64,000 bases of DNA. Origin: Ovis canadensis (Eukaryota > Chordata > Mammalia > Artiodactyla > Bovidae). The position numbers were made by a program, and so were the translations under genes. The stretch covers positions 92,457,501-92,521,500 of the forward strand of contig NC_091251.1 in the NCBI RefSeq assembly GCF_042477335.2, written 5' to 3'. Below, piece by piece: positions 12,490 through 25,481 of the stretch; the stretch's first letter is position 1; each line of letters begins with the position of its first letter. The notes below the pieces were generated by a model, which saw only the letters and a program-made list of their open reading frames with translations, had not been told where the DNA came from and ran no database searches.

Positions 12490-13765
12490 ATCATTTAGTA
12501 TGATATTCTTTATTTCCATCCATGTTGTTGCAAATGGCAACAATTCCTCTTTTATGACTGAGTACTATTCTAGTGTATGTATATATACCACATCTTTGTT
12601 TTAAAGCTTTTTATTTTATATTGGAGTATAATTGATTAACAATATTGTGTTAGTTTTAGGTATACAGCAAAGTTATTCAGTTATATGTATACATGTATCT
12701 ATCCTTTTTCAAATTCTTTTCTCCATCAGGTTGTTATGGAATATTGAGCAGAGTTCCCTGTGCCATGCAGTATGTCCTGTGTACTTGTCAATTCCATACT
12801 CCCTAACTATCTCTTCCTCCCTATCATTCGCCCCTGGCAACTATAAATTCATTCTCTAAGTCTATGAGTCTGTTTCTATTTTGTAAATAAGCTCATGTCT
12901 ATCATTTTTTAAAGATTCTGCATATAAGTGATATCATACGATCTTTCTCTTTCTCTGTCTGACTTACTTCACTCAGTATGACAATCTCCAGATCCATCCA
13001 TGTAGCTGAAAGTGGCACTAGTTCTTCTTTTCAAAGGCTGAGTAAAATTCTGTTGTATATACTTACCATCTCTTCTTCATCTGTTCTTCTGTTGATGGAC
13101 ATTTCTGTTGCTTCCATGTCTTGACTATAATAAACAATGCTGCAATGAACACTGAAGTGCATGTATCCTTTTGTACCATGTTTTTCTCCAGGTATGTGCC
13201 CAAGAGTTGGATTTTAGGATCATATGATAGCTCTATCTTCAGTTTTTTAAGGAGCCTCCATACTGTTTTCTGTAGTGGCTATACCAATTTACAGCTTCAT
13301 CAACAGTGTAGGAGGGTTCCCTTCCCTCCACAACCATTCCAGCATTTATTATTTGTGGATTTTTTCTTTTTATGATAGTCATGCTGACTGGTGTGAGGAG
13401 ATATCTCATTGTAGTTTTGATTTGCATCTCTCTAATAATTAGCAATTTTAAACAGCTTTTCGTGGCTATCTGTATGTCTTCTTTGGAGAAATGTCAGTTA
13501 GCTTTTCTGCCTGTCTTTTCATTGGATTGTTTTTGTGTTTTTGAAGATACCACGTTGCATTCAGCTTTGTTTGTATATCTTGGAGACTAAGCCCCTTGTC
13601 CATCACACAATTGGCAAATATTTTCTCCCAATCTGTGGGTTGTCTTTTTGTTTTATTTATGGTTTCCTTTGTTGTACAAAAACCTCTGAGTTTAATTAGG
13701 TTCCACTTGCTTATTTTTGTTTTTATTTCGATTAAACAAAGAGATGGATTGAAAAATACAGTGCT

Positions 13766-16700
13766 GCGATGCAATTTTTATTTATTTTATTTATTTATTT
13801 TTAAAATTTTTATTTTTACTTTATTTTACTTTACAATACTGTATTGGTTTTGCCATACATTGACATTTAAATTTATTTTTAATTGCAGGATAATTTCTTT
13901 ACAATGTTGTGTTAGTTTTTGCTGTACAACATGAATCTGGTATCAGTGTACATATAACCCCTCCCTTTTGAAGAGAGTGATGAGCTGGTCCCTGTGCTAC
14001 ACAGCTGCTTCCTGCTAGCTGTCTGTTTTACACATGGGAGTGTATATGTGTCAGTGCTACTCTGTCAGTTTGTCGCACCCTCTCCTTCCCCCACTGTGTC
14101 CACAAGTCCCTTCTCTATGTATGTGTCTCTGCTCCTGCCCTGCAGGTTCACCAATACTATTTTCTAGATTCCATATATGTGTATTAATAAGACAATATTT
14201 GATTTTCTCTTTCTGACTTACTTCATTCTGTATAATAGGCTCTAGGTTCATCCACCTCATTACAACTGACTCAAATTCATTGTGGTTTATGGCTGAGTAC
14301 TATTTAATTGTATGTATGTTCATAACTTCTTTATCCATTCATCTGTCAATGGATATCTATGCCGCTTCCATGTCCTGGCTATAGTTCTGCTATTAACATT
14401 GGGATATATGTATTTTTGAATTATGGTTTTTCTCAGGGTATAAGCCCAGAAGTGGGATTGTTAAGTCATATTATAGTTTTATTCCTAGTTTTTTAAGAAT
14501 TCTCCATACTGTTCTCCATAGAGGCTATGTCAATTTACATTCCCACCAGCAGTGCAAGAGGGTTCGCTTTTTTCCACATCCTCTGCAGCATTTATTGTTT
14601 GTAGATTTTTTTGATGGTGGCCGTTCTGACTGGTGTGATGTGATACCTCATTGTACTTTTGATTTGCATTTCTTTAATAATGAGTGACGTGGAGTATCTT
14701 TTCATGTGTTTCTTAGCCATTTGTACGTATTCTTTGGAGAAATATCTATTTAGGTCTTCTGCTCATTTTTTGAATGGCTTCTTGTTTTTTTTGATACTGA
14801 GCTGCATGAACTGCTTATATCCTTCAGAGATTAATCCTTTGTCACTTGCTTCATTTGCAAGTATTTTCTTTCATTCTGAGGATTGTCTTTTCATATTTTA
14901 GTTTCCTTTGCTGTGCAAAAGCTTTTAAGTTTAATTAGCTCCCATTTGTTTATTTTGGTTTCCATACTCTAGGAGGCAGTCAAAGAGGATTTTGCTGTGA
15001 TTTATGTCAAAGAGAATTCTATCTGTGTTTAGAATTTTCTATGAATGGTATCAAAGTAAAGTAAAGAAAGTATAAAGTAAAGTCGCTCAGTCGTGTCCGA
15101 CTCTTTGCGACCCCATGGACTGTAACCTATCAGGCTTCTCTGTCCATGGGATTTTCCAGGCAATAGCACTGGAGTGGATTGCCGTTTGCTGTTTCCTTCT
15201 CCAGCGGATCTTCCCAACCCAGGGATCGAACCCAGGTCTCCCGCATTGTAGACAGACGCTTTACCATCTGAGCCACCAAGTCATCTGCAAGTAGTGACAG
15301 CTTAATTTTTTATTTTCAAACTTGGATTCCTTTTATTTATTTTTCTTCCCTGATTACCCATAGCTAAGATTTCCAAAATTACATTGAATAAAAGTGGTAA
15401 CAGTGGACTCTTTCTGTCTTGTTCCAGATCTTAGAGGAAATGTAAGGAAATGTTTTCAGGTTTTCACCATTGAGTGTGATATTAGCTATAGGTTTGTTAT
15501 ATATGGACTTTACTATGCTGAGATGTGTTGCCTCTGCCCACTCTCTGCAGAGTTTTTATCATAAATAGGTATTGATTAATTTCAAGTTTTTTCTCTATTG
15601 AGATGATCATATGGTTTCTATTCTTCATTTTGTTGATGTGGTATATCACACTGATTAATTTGTGAATATTGAAAAACCCTTGCATTCCTGGGATAAATCT
15701 CACTTGATCATGGTGTCTCATCCTTTTAATGTACTGTCTTGGATCATTGTGCTTTTGTTTTCATTTGTCTCTAGGTGTTTTTCAGTTCCTTTGTTTTCTT
15801 CATTGGTTGTTTAGAAACATACTGTTTTTTCTTCATGTTTTTGTGGTTTTTTTATAGTTTTTTTCTTGCAGTTGATTTCTAATCTCATAGCATTTTGGTT
15901 AGAAAAGATACCTGATGTGATTTCAGTTTTTTTTAATGTGCTGAAACTTGCTTTGTGGACCAGCATGTGATCAATCCTGGAGAATGTTCCATGTATACAT
16001 GAGGAGAGTGTGTATTCTGCTCCTTTTGGATGGAATGCTCTATAAACATCAATTAAGTCCATCTGGTCTGATGTGTCATTTAAGGCCTGTGTTTCCTTAC
16101 TGATTTTCTGTCTGGATGATCTGTCCATTGATGTAAGTGCAGTGTTAAAGTCCTCTACTCTAAAAAAAATAATAATAATAAATAAAATAAAGTCCCCTAC
16201 TCTTACTGTTTTGCTATTGGTTTTTCCCTTTATGGCTACTAGTATTTGCCTTGTATATTGTTGTGCTCCAGCATTGGGTACATATATATTTACAATTGTT
16301 TTACCTTCTTCAGTAGATCCCTTGACCATTATGCAGTGTCCTTTTTTTGTCTTGTCTCTTGTGAAAAACTTTATTTTAAATTCTATTTTGCCTGATATGA
16401 GTATTGTTCCTTCAGGTTTCTTTTTATTCCCATTTTCATGGAATATCATTTCCCATCCCCTCTCTTTCAGTCTGTATGTGTCTCTAGGTCTGAAGTGGGT
16501 CTCTTGTAGACAGCATATACACAGGTGGTCTTATTTTTGTATCGATTCATCCAGTCTGTGTCTTTTGCTTGGAATGTTTAATCCATTTGCATTTAGAGTA
16601 ATAATTGGTATATGTTCCTAGTGGCATTTTCTTAATTGTTTTGGGTTTGTTTTGTAGGTCTTTTCCTTCTCTTGTGTTCTCTGTGTAGAGAAGTCCTTTT

Positions 16701-18470
16701 AGCATTTGTTCTAAAGCTGATTTGGTGGTGCTGAATTCTCTTACATTTTGCTTGTTTGGAAAGCTTTTGATTTCTCCATTAAATGTGAATGAGAGCATTG
16801 CTGGGAAGAGTATTTTTGGTTGGAGATTCTTCCCTTTCATCACTTTAAATATATCATGCCACTTTCTTCTGATGTGCAGAGTTTCTGCTGAAAAATCAGC
16901 TGATAACCTTATGGGAGGTCGCTTTTATGTTCTTTGTTATTTTTTCCCTTGTTGCTTTTAATATTTTTTCTTTGTCTTTAATTTTTGTTAATTTGATTTC
17001 TGTTTGTCTCAGCACAAATTTATCCTACCTGGGACTCTCTGTATTTCCTGGAATTGGGTGATTGTTTCCTGTCCCATGTTATAGAAGTTTCCAGCAATTA
17101 TCTCTCCAAATATTTTCTCAGGTCCTTTCTTTCTTTCTTCTCCATCTGGAACCCTTATAGTGAAAATGTTGGTGCATATAATGTTGTTCCAAAAGTCTCT
17201 TAGACTGTCTTCTCATCTTTTCACTCTTTTTCTTCATTCTGTTCTGGGGCAATGATTTCTACCATTCTATTTTCCTGGTTACTCATCAGATCTTCTGCCT
17301 CAGAACCTATTGATTCCTTTCAGTGTATTTTTTCTTTTCAGTTATTATTTTGCTCATCTCTTTTTTTTCTTTAGTTATTCTAGGTCTTTGTTAAACATTT
17401 CTTGCATCTTCTCAGTCCTTGCCTCCATTCTTTTTCCAAGATCCTGAATCATCTCCACTGTCATTATTTTGAAATCTTTTTCCAGAAGATTGCCTATCTC
17501 CACTTAACATAGTATTTTGTTTTGTTTTGTTTTCTGGGGTTTTATCTTGTTCCTTCTTCTGGGACATATACTCCTGCCATTTCATTCTGTCTGACTTTCT
17601 TTGACTGTGGATTCCATTCTGCAGGCTACAGGATTGTAGTTTTTCTTGCTTCTGCTGTCTGCATTCTGGTGGAATGAGGCTATCTAAGAGGCTTGTGAAG
17701 GCTTTCTAATGGGAGGGACTAGTGTTGAGTGGAGATGGGTCTTGTCCCTCTAGTGGACAGGGTTGTGCTCAGTAAAACTTTAATCTGCTTGTCTGCTAAT
17801 GGGTGGGGCTGTGTTCCCACCCTATTAGTTGGTTGACTTGAAGCAACTCAGCACTGGAGCCAAAGGCTGTTTGGTGGGGTTAATGGCAGGCTCTTGGGAG
17901 GGCTCATGCCAATGGATACTTCCCAGAACTGCTGCTTCCAGTGAGTGTCCTTGACCACACAGTGAGCCCTAGTCATCCCCACGTCTACAGGAGATCCTTC
18001 AATACTAGCAAGTAGGTCTGGCTGAGTCTCTTATGGGGGTCACTCCTTTTCCCCCCTGGGATCTAGCGCACATGAGAGTTTGTGTCCTCCCCCTCCAAGA
18101 ATGGAGTCTCTATTTACCCTAGTCCTGGGAGTGTCCCGTGATCAACACCCACTGGGCTTCAAAAGTAGATTCTCTGGGGACTCCTCCTCCTGCTGCTAGC
18201 CTGAGAAACCAGATGTGGGGCTTAGAAATTTCACTCCAGTGGGAAAACTTCTGTGGCATAATTGTTTCCCAGTTTGTGGGTCCTGGAATTTAAGTTTATC
18301 ACAATTGAGCCCTTCTTATTGTCTCTCTTTGTCTTTGAATATAGGGTATCCTTTATTAGTATGTTCAAGTATTTTTTTTGTTGATGGTTGTTCAGCTATT
18401 AATTGTGATTTGGTGCTTTCATAAGAAGGGGATTATCCTGCATCCTTCTACCCTACCAGCTTGAGCTAAT
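13766..18470 (-). mobile_element. Near full-length but decayed L1 (ORF2, ORF1 and 5' region)
   Basis: Reading on the minus strand from 18,470 leftward, a GC-richer 5' leader (about 17.6-18.47 kb) is followed by ORF1. A remnant at 16,547-16,843 has the conserved ORF1 C-terminal look, with 'GEIKSFPNKQNVREF'. ORF2 follows: its endonuclease domain reads at 15,811-16,449, including 'GTFSRIDHMLVHK', and RT fragments follow from 15,721 down. Much of the RT is missing or rearranged near 15.7 kb. Frames are broken throughout. A Bov-tA SINE interrupts it at 15,070-15,281. Confidence 0.7.
15070..15281 (-). mobile_element. Bov-tA SINE, antisense
   Basis: The BovA part comes first ('gtcgctcagtcgtgtccgac') and the tRNA-derived part last ('gatcgaacccaggtctccc', then 'accatctgagccacc'). 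That is a full antisense Bov-tA, inserted in L1 sequence that continues on both sides. Confidence 0.88.
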
Positions 18471-18935
18471 CTCCTACCACATCTTCTTAAACCAGTCATC
18501 TGTTGATGAGCACATGGGTTGTTTCGATGTCTTGGCTACTGAAAATAGTACTGCTATGGACACTGGGGTGCATGTATCTTTTCAAATTAGTGTTTGTTTG
18601 AATACCCACTAGTGGAATTACTGAATCATGTGGTAGTTCTAATTTCAGTTTTTAAAGGAACCTTCATAGTATATTCCATGGTGGGTGCAACCACTTACAG
18701 TGTACAGGGGCTCCCTTTTCCTTGCCTCTTCTCTAGCATTTATCATTTGTGGACAATCTGATGATAGCCATTCTGACAGTTGTGAAGTGAAACCTTTTTG
18801 CAGTTTTGATTTCCATTACTCCAGTACTTAGTGACACTGAACATCTCTTCATGGGCCTGTTGGCCATCTGTATGTCTTATTTGAAAAAATGTTCATATAG
18901 GTGTTCTGCCCATTTTTTTGTTGGATTTTTGCAGC

Positions 18936-20130
18936 AGAGGTTCATGCTTGTCAAGAAGCATCCATCCTGGAAAAGGCGTGAACAACCAAGTAGGCAAAAG
19001 GATTTGGCCAGTCAACATTAGGCAAACTTTACCAGTGACCATCATGGAACTGGCACAGTGGGTACAAGAACAGAGTGGCCATGCTGGCAGAAGTAGTGGC
19101 TACACTGGGCTCAGTAGCGTGGACTCTCATTTGCCAAGAAAGTCCAGTCTCTAAATGTCCAACTTGCCAACAACAGAGATCATTGCTGAAATCCTGAGAA
19201 GTCACTGTTTCTCAAGAAGACCTGGCAACTGATCCGTGGAAAGTCAACTGCTATGGGGCCCTTTAATCTGGAAGGGCCAGCATTTGGTCCTCGCAAGAAT
19301 AGATAGCTATTCTAGTTGTGATAAGTGGCCTTTTGTGCCTGCAGAGTCACAGCCAACATCTGTACTAAGGGCTTGCTTAGAAATGTATGATCTTTAACCA
19401 TGGAATCCCACGTGGCTTAGCATGTAAACAATTTCATGACTTCCATGACTGAGGCACAGAAATAGGTCCATCCCAATAGTATACATTGTTTGCATCACGT
19501 ATCAAATATTCACTAGCAACCACATGCACAGTGTGGTGCAACAACCTACAGAAGACACAGCAGAAAAACCAGCTCAGAAACAATATCCTGGAAGGATGAG
19601 TGCCGTCCTTCAGGGTACAGTGTCTATACTAAATCAAAGACTGCCATATGGTACTGTATATCCATTATGAGGAATATATGAGATCAGAAAGCAAGGAATA
19701 GAAGTTGGGTGGCCCTCCTTAACATAACTCTTAGTGAGCCACTGGTTGTTTTTCTACTTGTCCTCCCAGCAACTGGGTGTTCTCCAGGGCTTTAGGAAGT
19801 CCGTGGGCCACAGAAAATGTACTTTTGCCAGAGACACAGCATGAGTGCCATGGAACTGCAAGGTAGTGCCGTAAAAGCCTAGTCTGTAGGAGGAGGAGTC
19901 ACCATTTTGGATGGAGTCATTGACCCTGAGTAGCAGGGGAGTTAAGGCTGCTAATCCTCAGTAGAGGCTTGGAAGATTACCTGTAGAACCTAGGTAATAC
20001 ATTTGCCAGACTCCTGGAGCTCCCTTGCTTGGGGAATGGTGTGACTGGACTTGTGCAGCAATCTTCACCTGAGGGGTCTCAGAATCCTGAGAATAAAGGT
20101 GCAAAATTTTTAAACAAACAATATGGAGAG
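18936..20130 (+). pseudogene. Decayed ERVL-type pol, integrase part
   Basis: Several sense-frame stretches follow the order of an ERVL integrase. A zinc-binding-like N-terminal stretch lies around 18,960-19,190, ending in a C-x2-C pair. The start of the catalytic core lies around 19,210-19,500. Stops and frameshifts occur throughout. It is co-oriented with the RT relic at 11.16-12.49 kb, and the L1 nest lies exactly between them, so I read both as one provirus. No LTR is recognised on the right side. Confidence 0.5.
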
Positions 20131-20552
20131 TCCTGTGTTTTTTCACCATATATTCTACTCTGCTCCCTCTACTTTCTCCTTTCTTATACTCATACCCCGT
20201 GGGTATCTAAAACTACTAAAAGGTTGGCAGAAACAGTTCTCAGCAGTAGTGTTATATTGCTTATCAGGACTCCTCCAAGGTATGGGATAATAGGAAACAG
20301 CCTCATGCATTAGTTTTTGTTAAAAGAGAAACTGTGGCTAAAGTTTAAACATAGAACTGCTATTCCAATTCTTCCTCTTCCAAAAACCTGACCCTGTTTC
20401 ATCTGGAAAGTGACCTGGTCTGCAGATGTTCTGTGATACACCTCAACACAATGAAGTCTTTACCATCTGTTGGAGTCACAGAAATCTTTAAAAAATTTTG
20501 ATTCCATTGTTTGGGAGAAGTAGAAAAATTTCCAACACTGCCTAGCAGGGTC
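20131..20552. other. Unassigned sequence
   Basis: I see no recognisable gene or repeat family. The right end provides the target for the L1 at 20,568. Confidence 0.35.
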
Positions 20553-20567
20553 AAAAACAGAACCAGT

Positions 20568-22427
20568 ACAAAAGACTTGTATACAGAAAATTATAAGACA
20601 CCGATGAATGAAATCAAAGATGACACAAACAGATGGAGAGATAGTCCATGTTCCTGGGTCGGAAGAATTAATATTGTGAAATTATTATACTATCAAATGC
20701 AATGTATATATTCAATCAAATCCCCATCAAACTACCATTTTTCACAGAACTAGAACAAAAAATTTCACAGTTCATATGGAAACACAAAAGACCCTGAATA
20801 GCCAAAGCCTTCTTGAGAAAGAATGGACCTGGAGGAATTAATCTTCCTGACTTCAGATTAAACTACAAAGCTACAGTCATCAAGACAGTTTGGTACTGGC
20901 ACAAAAACAGAAACATAGACCAATGGAACAAGATAGAGAACCCTGAGATAAACCCATACACCTGTGGGTACCTTACTTTTGACAAAGGAGGCAAGAATAT
21001 AGAATGGGGCATAGATTGTCATTTCAAAAGTGGTGCTGGTAAGACTGGACAGCTACATACAAAAGAATGAAATTAGAACACTTCCTGATACCATATACAA
21101 AGATAAACTCCAAATGGATTAAAGACCTAAATGAAAGACCAGAAACTATAAAACTCTTAGAGGAAAGCATAGGCAGAACACTTAATGATGTAAATCAAAG
21201 CAAGATCTTCTATAACCCACCTCATAGAGTAATAGTAATAAAAACAAAGAAGTGGGGCCTAATTAAACTTAAAAGCTTTTGCACAGCAAAGGAAACTACA
21301 AATAAAATGGAAAAAACAACCCTCAGAATGGGAGAAAATAATAGCAAATGAAACAACTGACAAAGAATTAATTTCCAAAATATAGAAGCAGGTCATACAA
21401 CTCAACACCAGAAAAACAAATAGCCCAATCAAAAGTGAGAAAAAGACCTAAAAAGACATTTCTCCAAAGAAGACATACAGATGGGTAACAAACACATGAG
21501 AAGATGCTCAACATCATTCATTATTAGAGAAATGCAAATCAAAACTACAGTGAGATACCACCTCACACCAGTCAGAATGGTCATCATCAAAAAGTCTATT
21601 TAAAAAAAAAAAGTCTACAAACAATAAATGCCAGAGAGGGTATGGAGAAAAGGGAACTCTCTTGCATTGCTGGTGGGAATGTAAACTGATACAGCCACTG
21701 TGGAGATTCCTTTAAAAGCTAGGAGTAAAACCACCATATGATCTAGCAATTCCACTCCTAGACATATACCCTGAGGAAACCAAAACTGAAAAAGACACAT
21801 GTACTCCAGTGTTTGTTGCAGCACTATTTACTATAGCTAGAACATGGAAGCAACCTAGATGTCCATTGACAGATAATGGATAAAGAAGCTGTGATAAATA
21901 TGTACAATGGAATACTACTTAGCCATAAAAGGAAGACATTTGGATCAGTTCAAGTGAGGTAGACAAACCTAGAGCCTATTATACAGAGTGAAGTAAATGT
22001 AAATATTGTATACTGACACACACATATATATAGAATGGTGGAATATATGTGAAATCTTTTATATACCATAAAAGATAGTACTGATGAATTTATTTTCAGG
22101 GCAGCAATGGAGAAATAGACATAGAGAACAGACCAATGGACACAGAGGGAGGGGAAGAGGGAGAGGATGAGATGTATGGAGAGACTAACATGGAAATTTA
22201 CAATACCATATGTAAAATAAAGAGCCAGTGGGAACTCACTGTATGACTTAGGGAACTCAAACAGGGACTCTGTGACAATCTAGAAGGGTGGGATGGGGAA
22301 GGAGATGGGAGGGGGGTTCGGGATGTAGGGGACATTGGTGTATCTATGGCTGGTTCTTGTTGATGTATGACAGAAAACCACAAAATTCTGTAAAGCAATT
22401 ATCCTTCAATTTAAAAAGTTAAATTAA
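20568..22427 (+). mobile_element. 5'-truncated L1, sense
   Basis: Sense L1 ORF2 3' part (frames at 20,511-20,753, 20,813-21,070 and 21,067-21,351), then the C-terminal region with stops, a 3' UTR with a G-rich block near 22,285-22,320, and a terminal A-rich tail. The perfect 15-bp word 'aaaaacagaaccagt' flanks it at 20,553-20,567 and 22,428-22,442. The insertion is about 1.86 kb. Confidence 0.92.
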
Positions 22428-22569
22428 AAAAACAGAACCAGTCAAAAACCCCTATTTGTTTCTTTTTGGTGTGGAGGTAAGTCCTCCTCCTGTTCTCATT
22501 TTTTTGCTTGTTTCTTTTTTGGTGTGTTTGTTTATTTACAATTTGGAGTTGGGGGGCTGTAAATCTTTT

Positions 22570-23592
22570 GATTTTTTGGAGCCCCCCAAAATAAAGTCTG
22601 ACAGTTTCCACTGTTTCCCCATCTATTTCCCATAAAGTGATGGGACCGGATGCCATGATATTCGTTTTCTGAATGTTGAGCTTTAAGCCAAATTTTTCAC
22701 TCTCCTCTTTCACTTTCATCAAGAGGCTTTTTAGTTCCTCTTCACTTTCTGCCATAAGGGTGGTGTCATCTGCATATCTGAGGTTATTTGTATTTCTCCC
22801 GGCAGTCTTGATTCCAGCTTGTGCTTCTTCCAGCCCAGCGTTTCTCATGATGTACTCTGCATAGAAGTTAAATAAGCAGGGTGACAATATACAGCCTTGA
22901 CATACTCCTTTTCCTATTTGGAACCAGTCTGTTGTTCCATGTCCAATTCTAACTGTTGCTTCCTGACTTGCATATAGGTTTCTCAAGAGGCAGGTCAGGT
23001 AGTCTGGTATTCCCATCTCTTTCAGATCACTGCAGATGGTGATTGCAGCCATGAAATTAAAAGATGCTTACTTCTTGGAAGGAAAGTTATGACCAACCTA
23101 GATAGCATATTGAAAAGCAGAGATATTACTTTGCCAACAAAGGTCCGTCTAGTCAAGGCTATGGTTTTTCCAGTGGTCAGGTATGGATGTGAGAGTTGGA
23201 CTGTGAAGAAAGCTGAGCACTGAAGAATTGATGCTTTTGAACTATGGTGTTGGAGAAGACACTTGAGAGTCCCTTGGCCTGCAAGGAGATGCAAGAAGTC
23301 CATTCTAAAGGAGATCAGTCCTGGGTGTTCTTTGGAAGGACTGATGCTAAAGCTGAAACTCCAATACTTTGGCCATCTCATCAGAAGACTCTGATGCTGG
23401 GAGGGATTGGGGGCAAGAGGAGAAGGGGACGACAGAGGATGAGATGGCTAGATGGCATCACCGACTCGATGGACATGAGTTTGGGTGAACTCTGGGAGTT
23501 GGTGATGGACAGGGAGGCCTGCAGTGCTGCAATTCATGGGGTCACAAAGAGTCAGACATGACTGAGCGACTAAACTGAACTGAACTGAACTC
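22570..23592. mobile_element. BovB LINE with inverted 5' part (twin-priming structure)
   Basis: 22,570 to about 23,025 is antisense BovB: on the minus strand it encodes the RT region from 'EMGIPDYLTCLLRN' through 'RYADDTTLMAES' to the end of the palm. From about 23,026 to 23,592 the orientation flips to sense and runs to the BovB 3' tail. In intact BovB the left end of the inverted part ('ggctccaaaatc') lies directly before the start of the sense part ('atcactgcagatgg'). Twin priming predicts exactly this. I did not find a clear target-site duplication. Confidence 0.8.
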
Positions 23593-25481
23593 TCTTGAAG
23601 GTCAACCTTTTGTCACACAGAGGTCAGTATTTTTCTTTTGCTTTCTGAAGATCTTTGGACAGTCAGAAAATTTGGTATCTTTCCTAAGGTAGATCATGTG
23701 CCTCCTTTTACTTCAGACTTTTTTTTTTTTTTTTTACCAGAGAAACTCCTATTTTATTCAAACAGTTTGTCACATTTGCTCTAGATATATGATCTGCCAG
23801 AAAGACCCTTAGTCTGTTAATATCTTCTCAAAGTAGTATAGTCTTATTGAGTAAGATCTGGAATTGTAGTGGCCCTCTCTGGCTTCTTGGGGATGTCAGA
23901 GTTGTGAGTGTGGCCCCTTAAGAAGAAAGGTCATTAGAATTGCCATCACACCATGGGCATTCTACCTCAGTTTGAGGTAGGAGATCGATGGGCCTCTGGT
24001 ATGGACAGCTGGTATTTGTCAAATGGAGTAAAACCAAAGCTTTGTTTTCTCCAAGCCAACCCAAGGAGAAAGCTAGTGGCAGAAGCTGAACTCTGCTCAA
24101 GTAAAGAGAAAAGGGGACCACTCCTGAAGTCAAGGAAAACCTCCCTGTCTGCACATGTGCAGGAAGGCTCCTTAGGGGTCAAAAAGGGTGGAGGTGCCAC
24201 CCTGTAATAAGTGTGGACATACCCCCACAGGCGTGAGGAGTGGGGTCCATCTTAGCATAAACTTGCGCAAGCATGCTGGGGAGGGTCCTAGGGCAGGTCA
24301 GGTGTGAAAAAAGATAACTGGCCAAAAGTTAAACAAGGACCCAGAAGGACTGTCTCACTTAAGTGATTTAAATCTCTTCTTACTGCGGTCTTCCTCGTTA
24401 GAGAGGACAACCTCACGCTTTCTCTCTTTTCTCTCCCTGTGTGTATTTCTGCTTTGTTTCTGTCTTAAATAAACAAACTGTTTCTCTGTGTGCTCTCCCA
24501 CTTATGCTGTGTCTCTAAGAATAAACTTTGTACGTGTTTTTGTATTCTAGAAGCATTCTTGCTTTCAAATGAGGGCTAGAGCCAAGGGGTCATTGCTTCT
24601 AGCCTCTAGTCACTGGTGGTCCAGTGGTGAAGATTTCTGGTTTTTCACTCAGGTTACCCAGTTTCAGTTCCTGGGCAGGGAACTAAGATCTCTTAAGACC
24701 ACTCCCTGTTATCTCTCCAAAATCAAGCTGGTGAAAAGAAGCCAAGAAATGAAAGATTTTGAGTAGATTCTAATATTCTGTGGCCTCTATTATATAACTT
24801 TTACCTTGCTGCTGCTGCTTCTGCTTTTTCCGTAGAAAAAGTCCTTGTCTTTCTATGTCTTTGTATGTTTGTGTGTCTCACAACCCCACTCTTTTCTCAG
24901 CTTTCTCCTGTCCTTACCTCTGTTTTCCTTTCTGCCCCCTTGATTCTCTTCTTTATTTTGTGGCACTCCCTCTTCCTTTTGTTCTGGAACTCGACCCTTT
25001 CTTGATATGCCACAGCCCTAGAAATAGGAAGAAAATTTTTTTTTTCTAGGGCTCTTTTCAGGTGTTTCTGCCCTTGTTTGCCTGGGAATAATCCAACTAA
25101 CTGTGTTAACTTGGCTGCAGTGATTTGATCTGACAGGTCTGACACCAATTAGAAACTGCTTTTAAGGAATACACATGTTGGGCCTTAACACAGGACAGCC
25201 ATTTAAAAGTATGGCCTATACCTAAAATATCTAATGCTGTTCAGAAACAAAATAGACGGGAGATCACGCCTGTCCTCAATGTAAAACACTTTTGGTCAAC
25301 ATTTCTGGAGATAGCATGGTAACCGAAGAGAAAACTATACACCATTGAGTGTATGGTACCACAAATTAAACACCTTGAGAGAAGCAAAAGGTCTTCCACC
25401 AGTACCAAAAATCACTAAGATTATAAGTAGATCAGAAAAATAGAATAAAGAGAGGAAAAAGTGACAGGGACCACAGCTATC
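23593..25481. other. Mostly unassigned; possible LTR remnant and a tRNA-SINE fragment
   Basis: Around 24,190-24,560 the base composition, an AATAAA at 24,468-24,473 and the following CT/GT-rich stretch look like the R-U5 part of an old LTR, but I cannot name the family. At about 24,611-24,700 a tRNA-Glu-derived SINE fragment is visible ('cactggtggtccagtgg' followed by 'gggcagggaactaagatc'). I see no gene in the rest. Confidence 0.35.

Larger units (their letters stand above)
12490..18935 (-). mobile_element. Nest of antisense L1 elements splitting the ERVL relic
   Basis: Three L1 layers are visible, all antisense. An old L1 begins at 12,490 and breaks near 12,597 in 'taccacatcttt'. It resumes at about 18,474 in 'taccacatcttctt' and runs to about 18,935. 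Inside it, a second L1 3' end spans about 12,598-13,765. Inside or next to that lies a long L1 at about 13,766-18,470, whose 3' end, ORF2, ORF1 and 5' leader all appear in order. Together these layers separate the ERVL RT part from its integrase part. Confidence 0.75.

Noticed and set aside
16073-16621. A 182-codon plus-strand frame rich in hydrophobic residues.
   Set aside because: It is the antisense shadow of L1 ORF2 endonuclease sequence.
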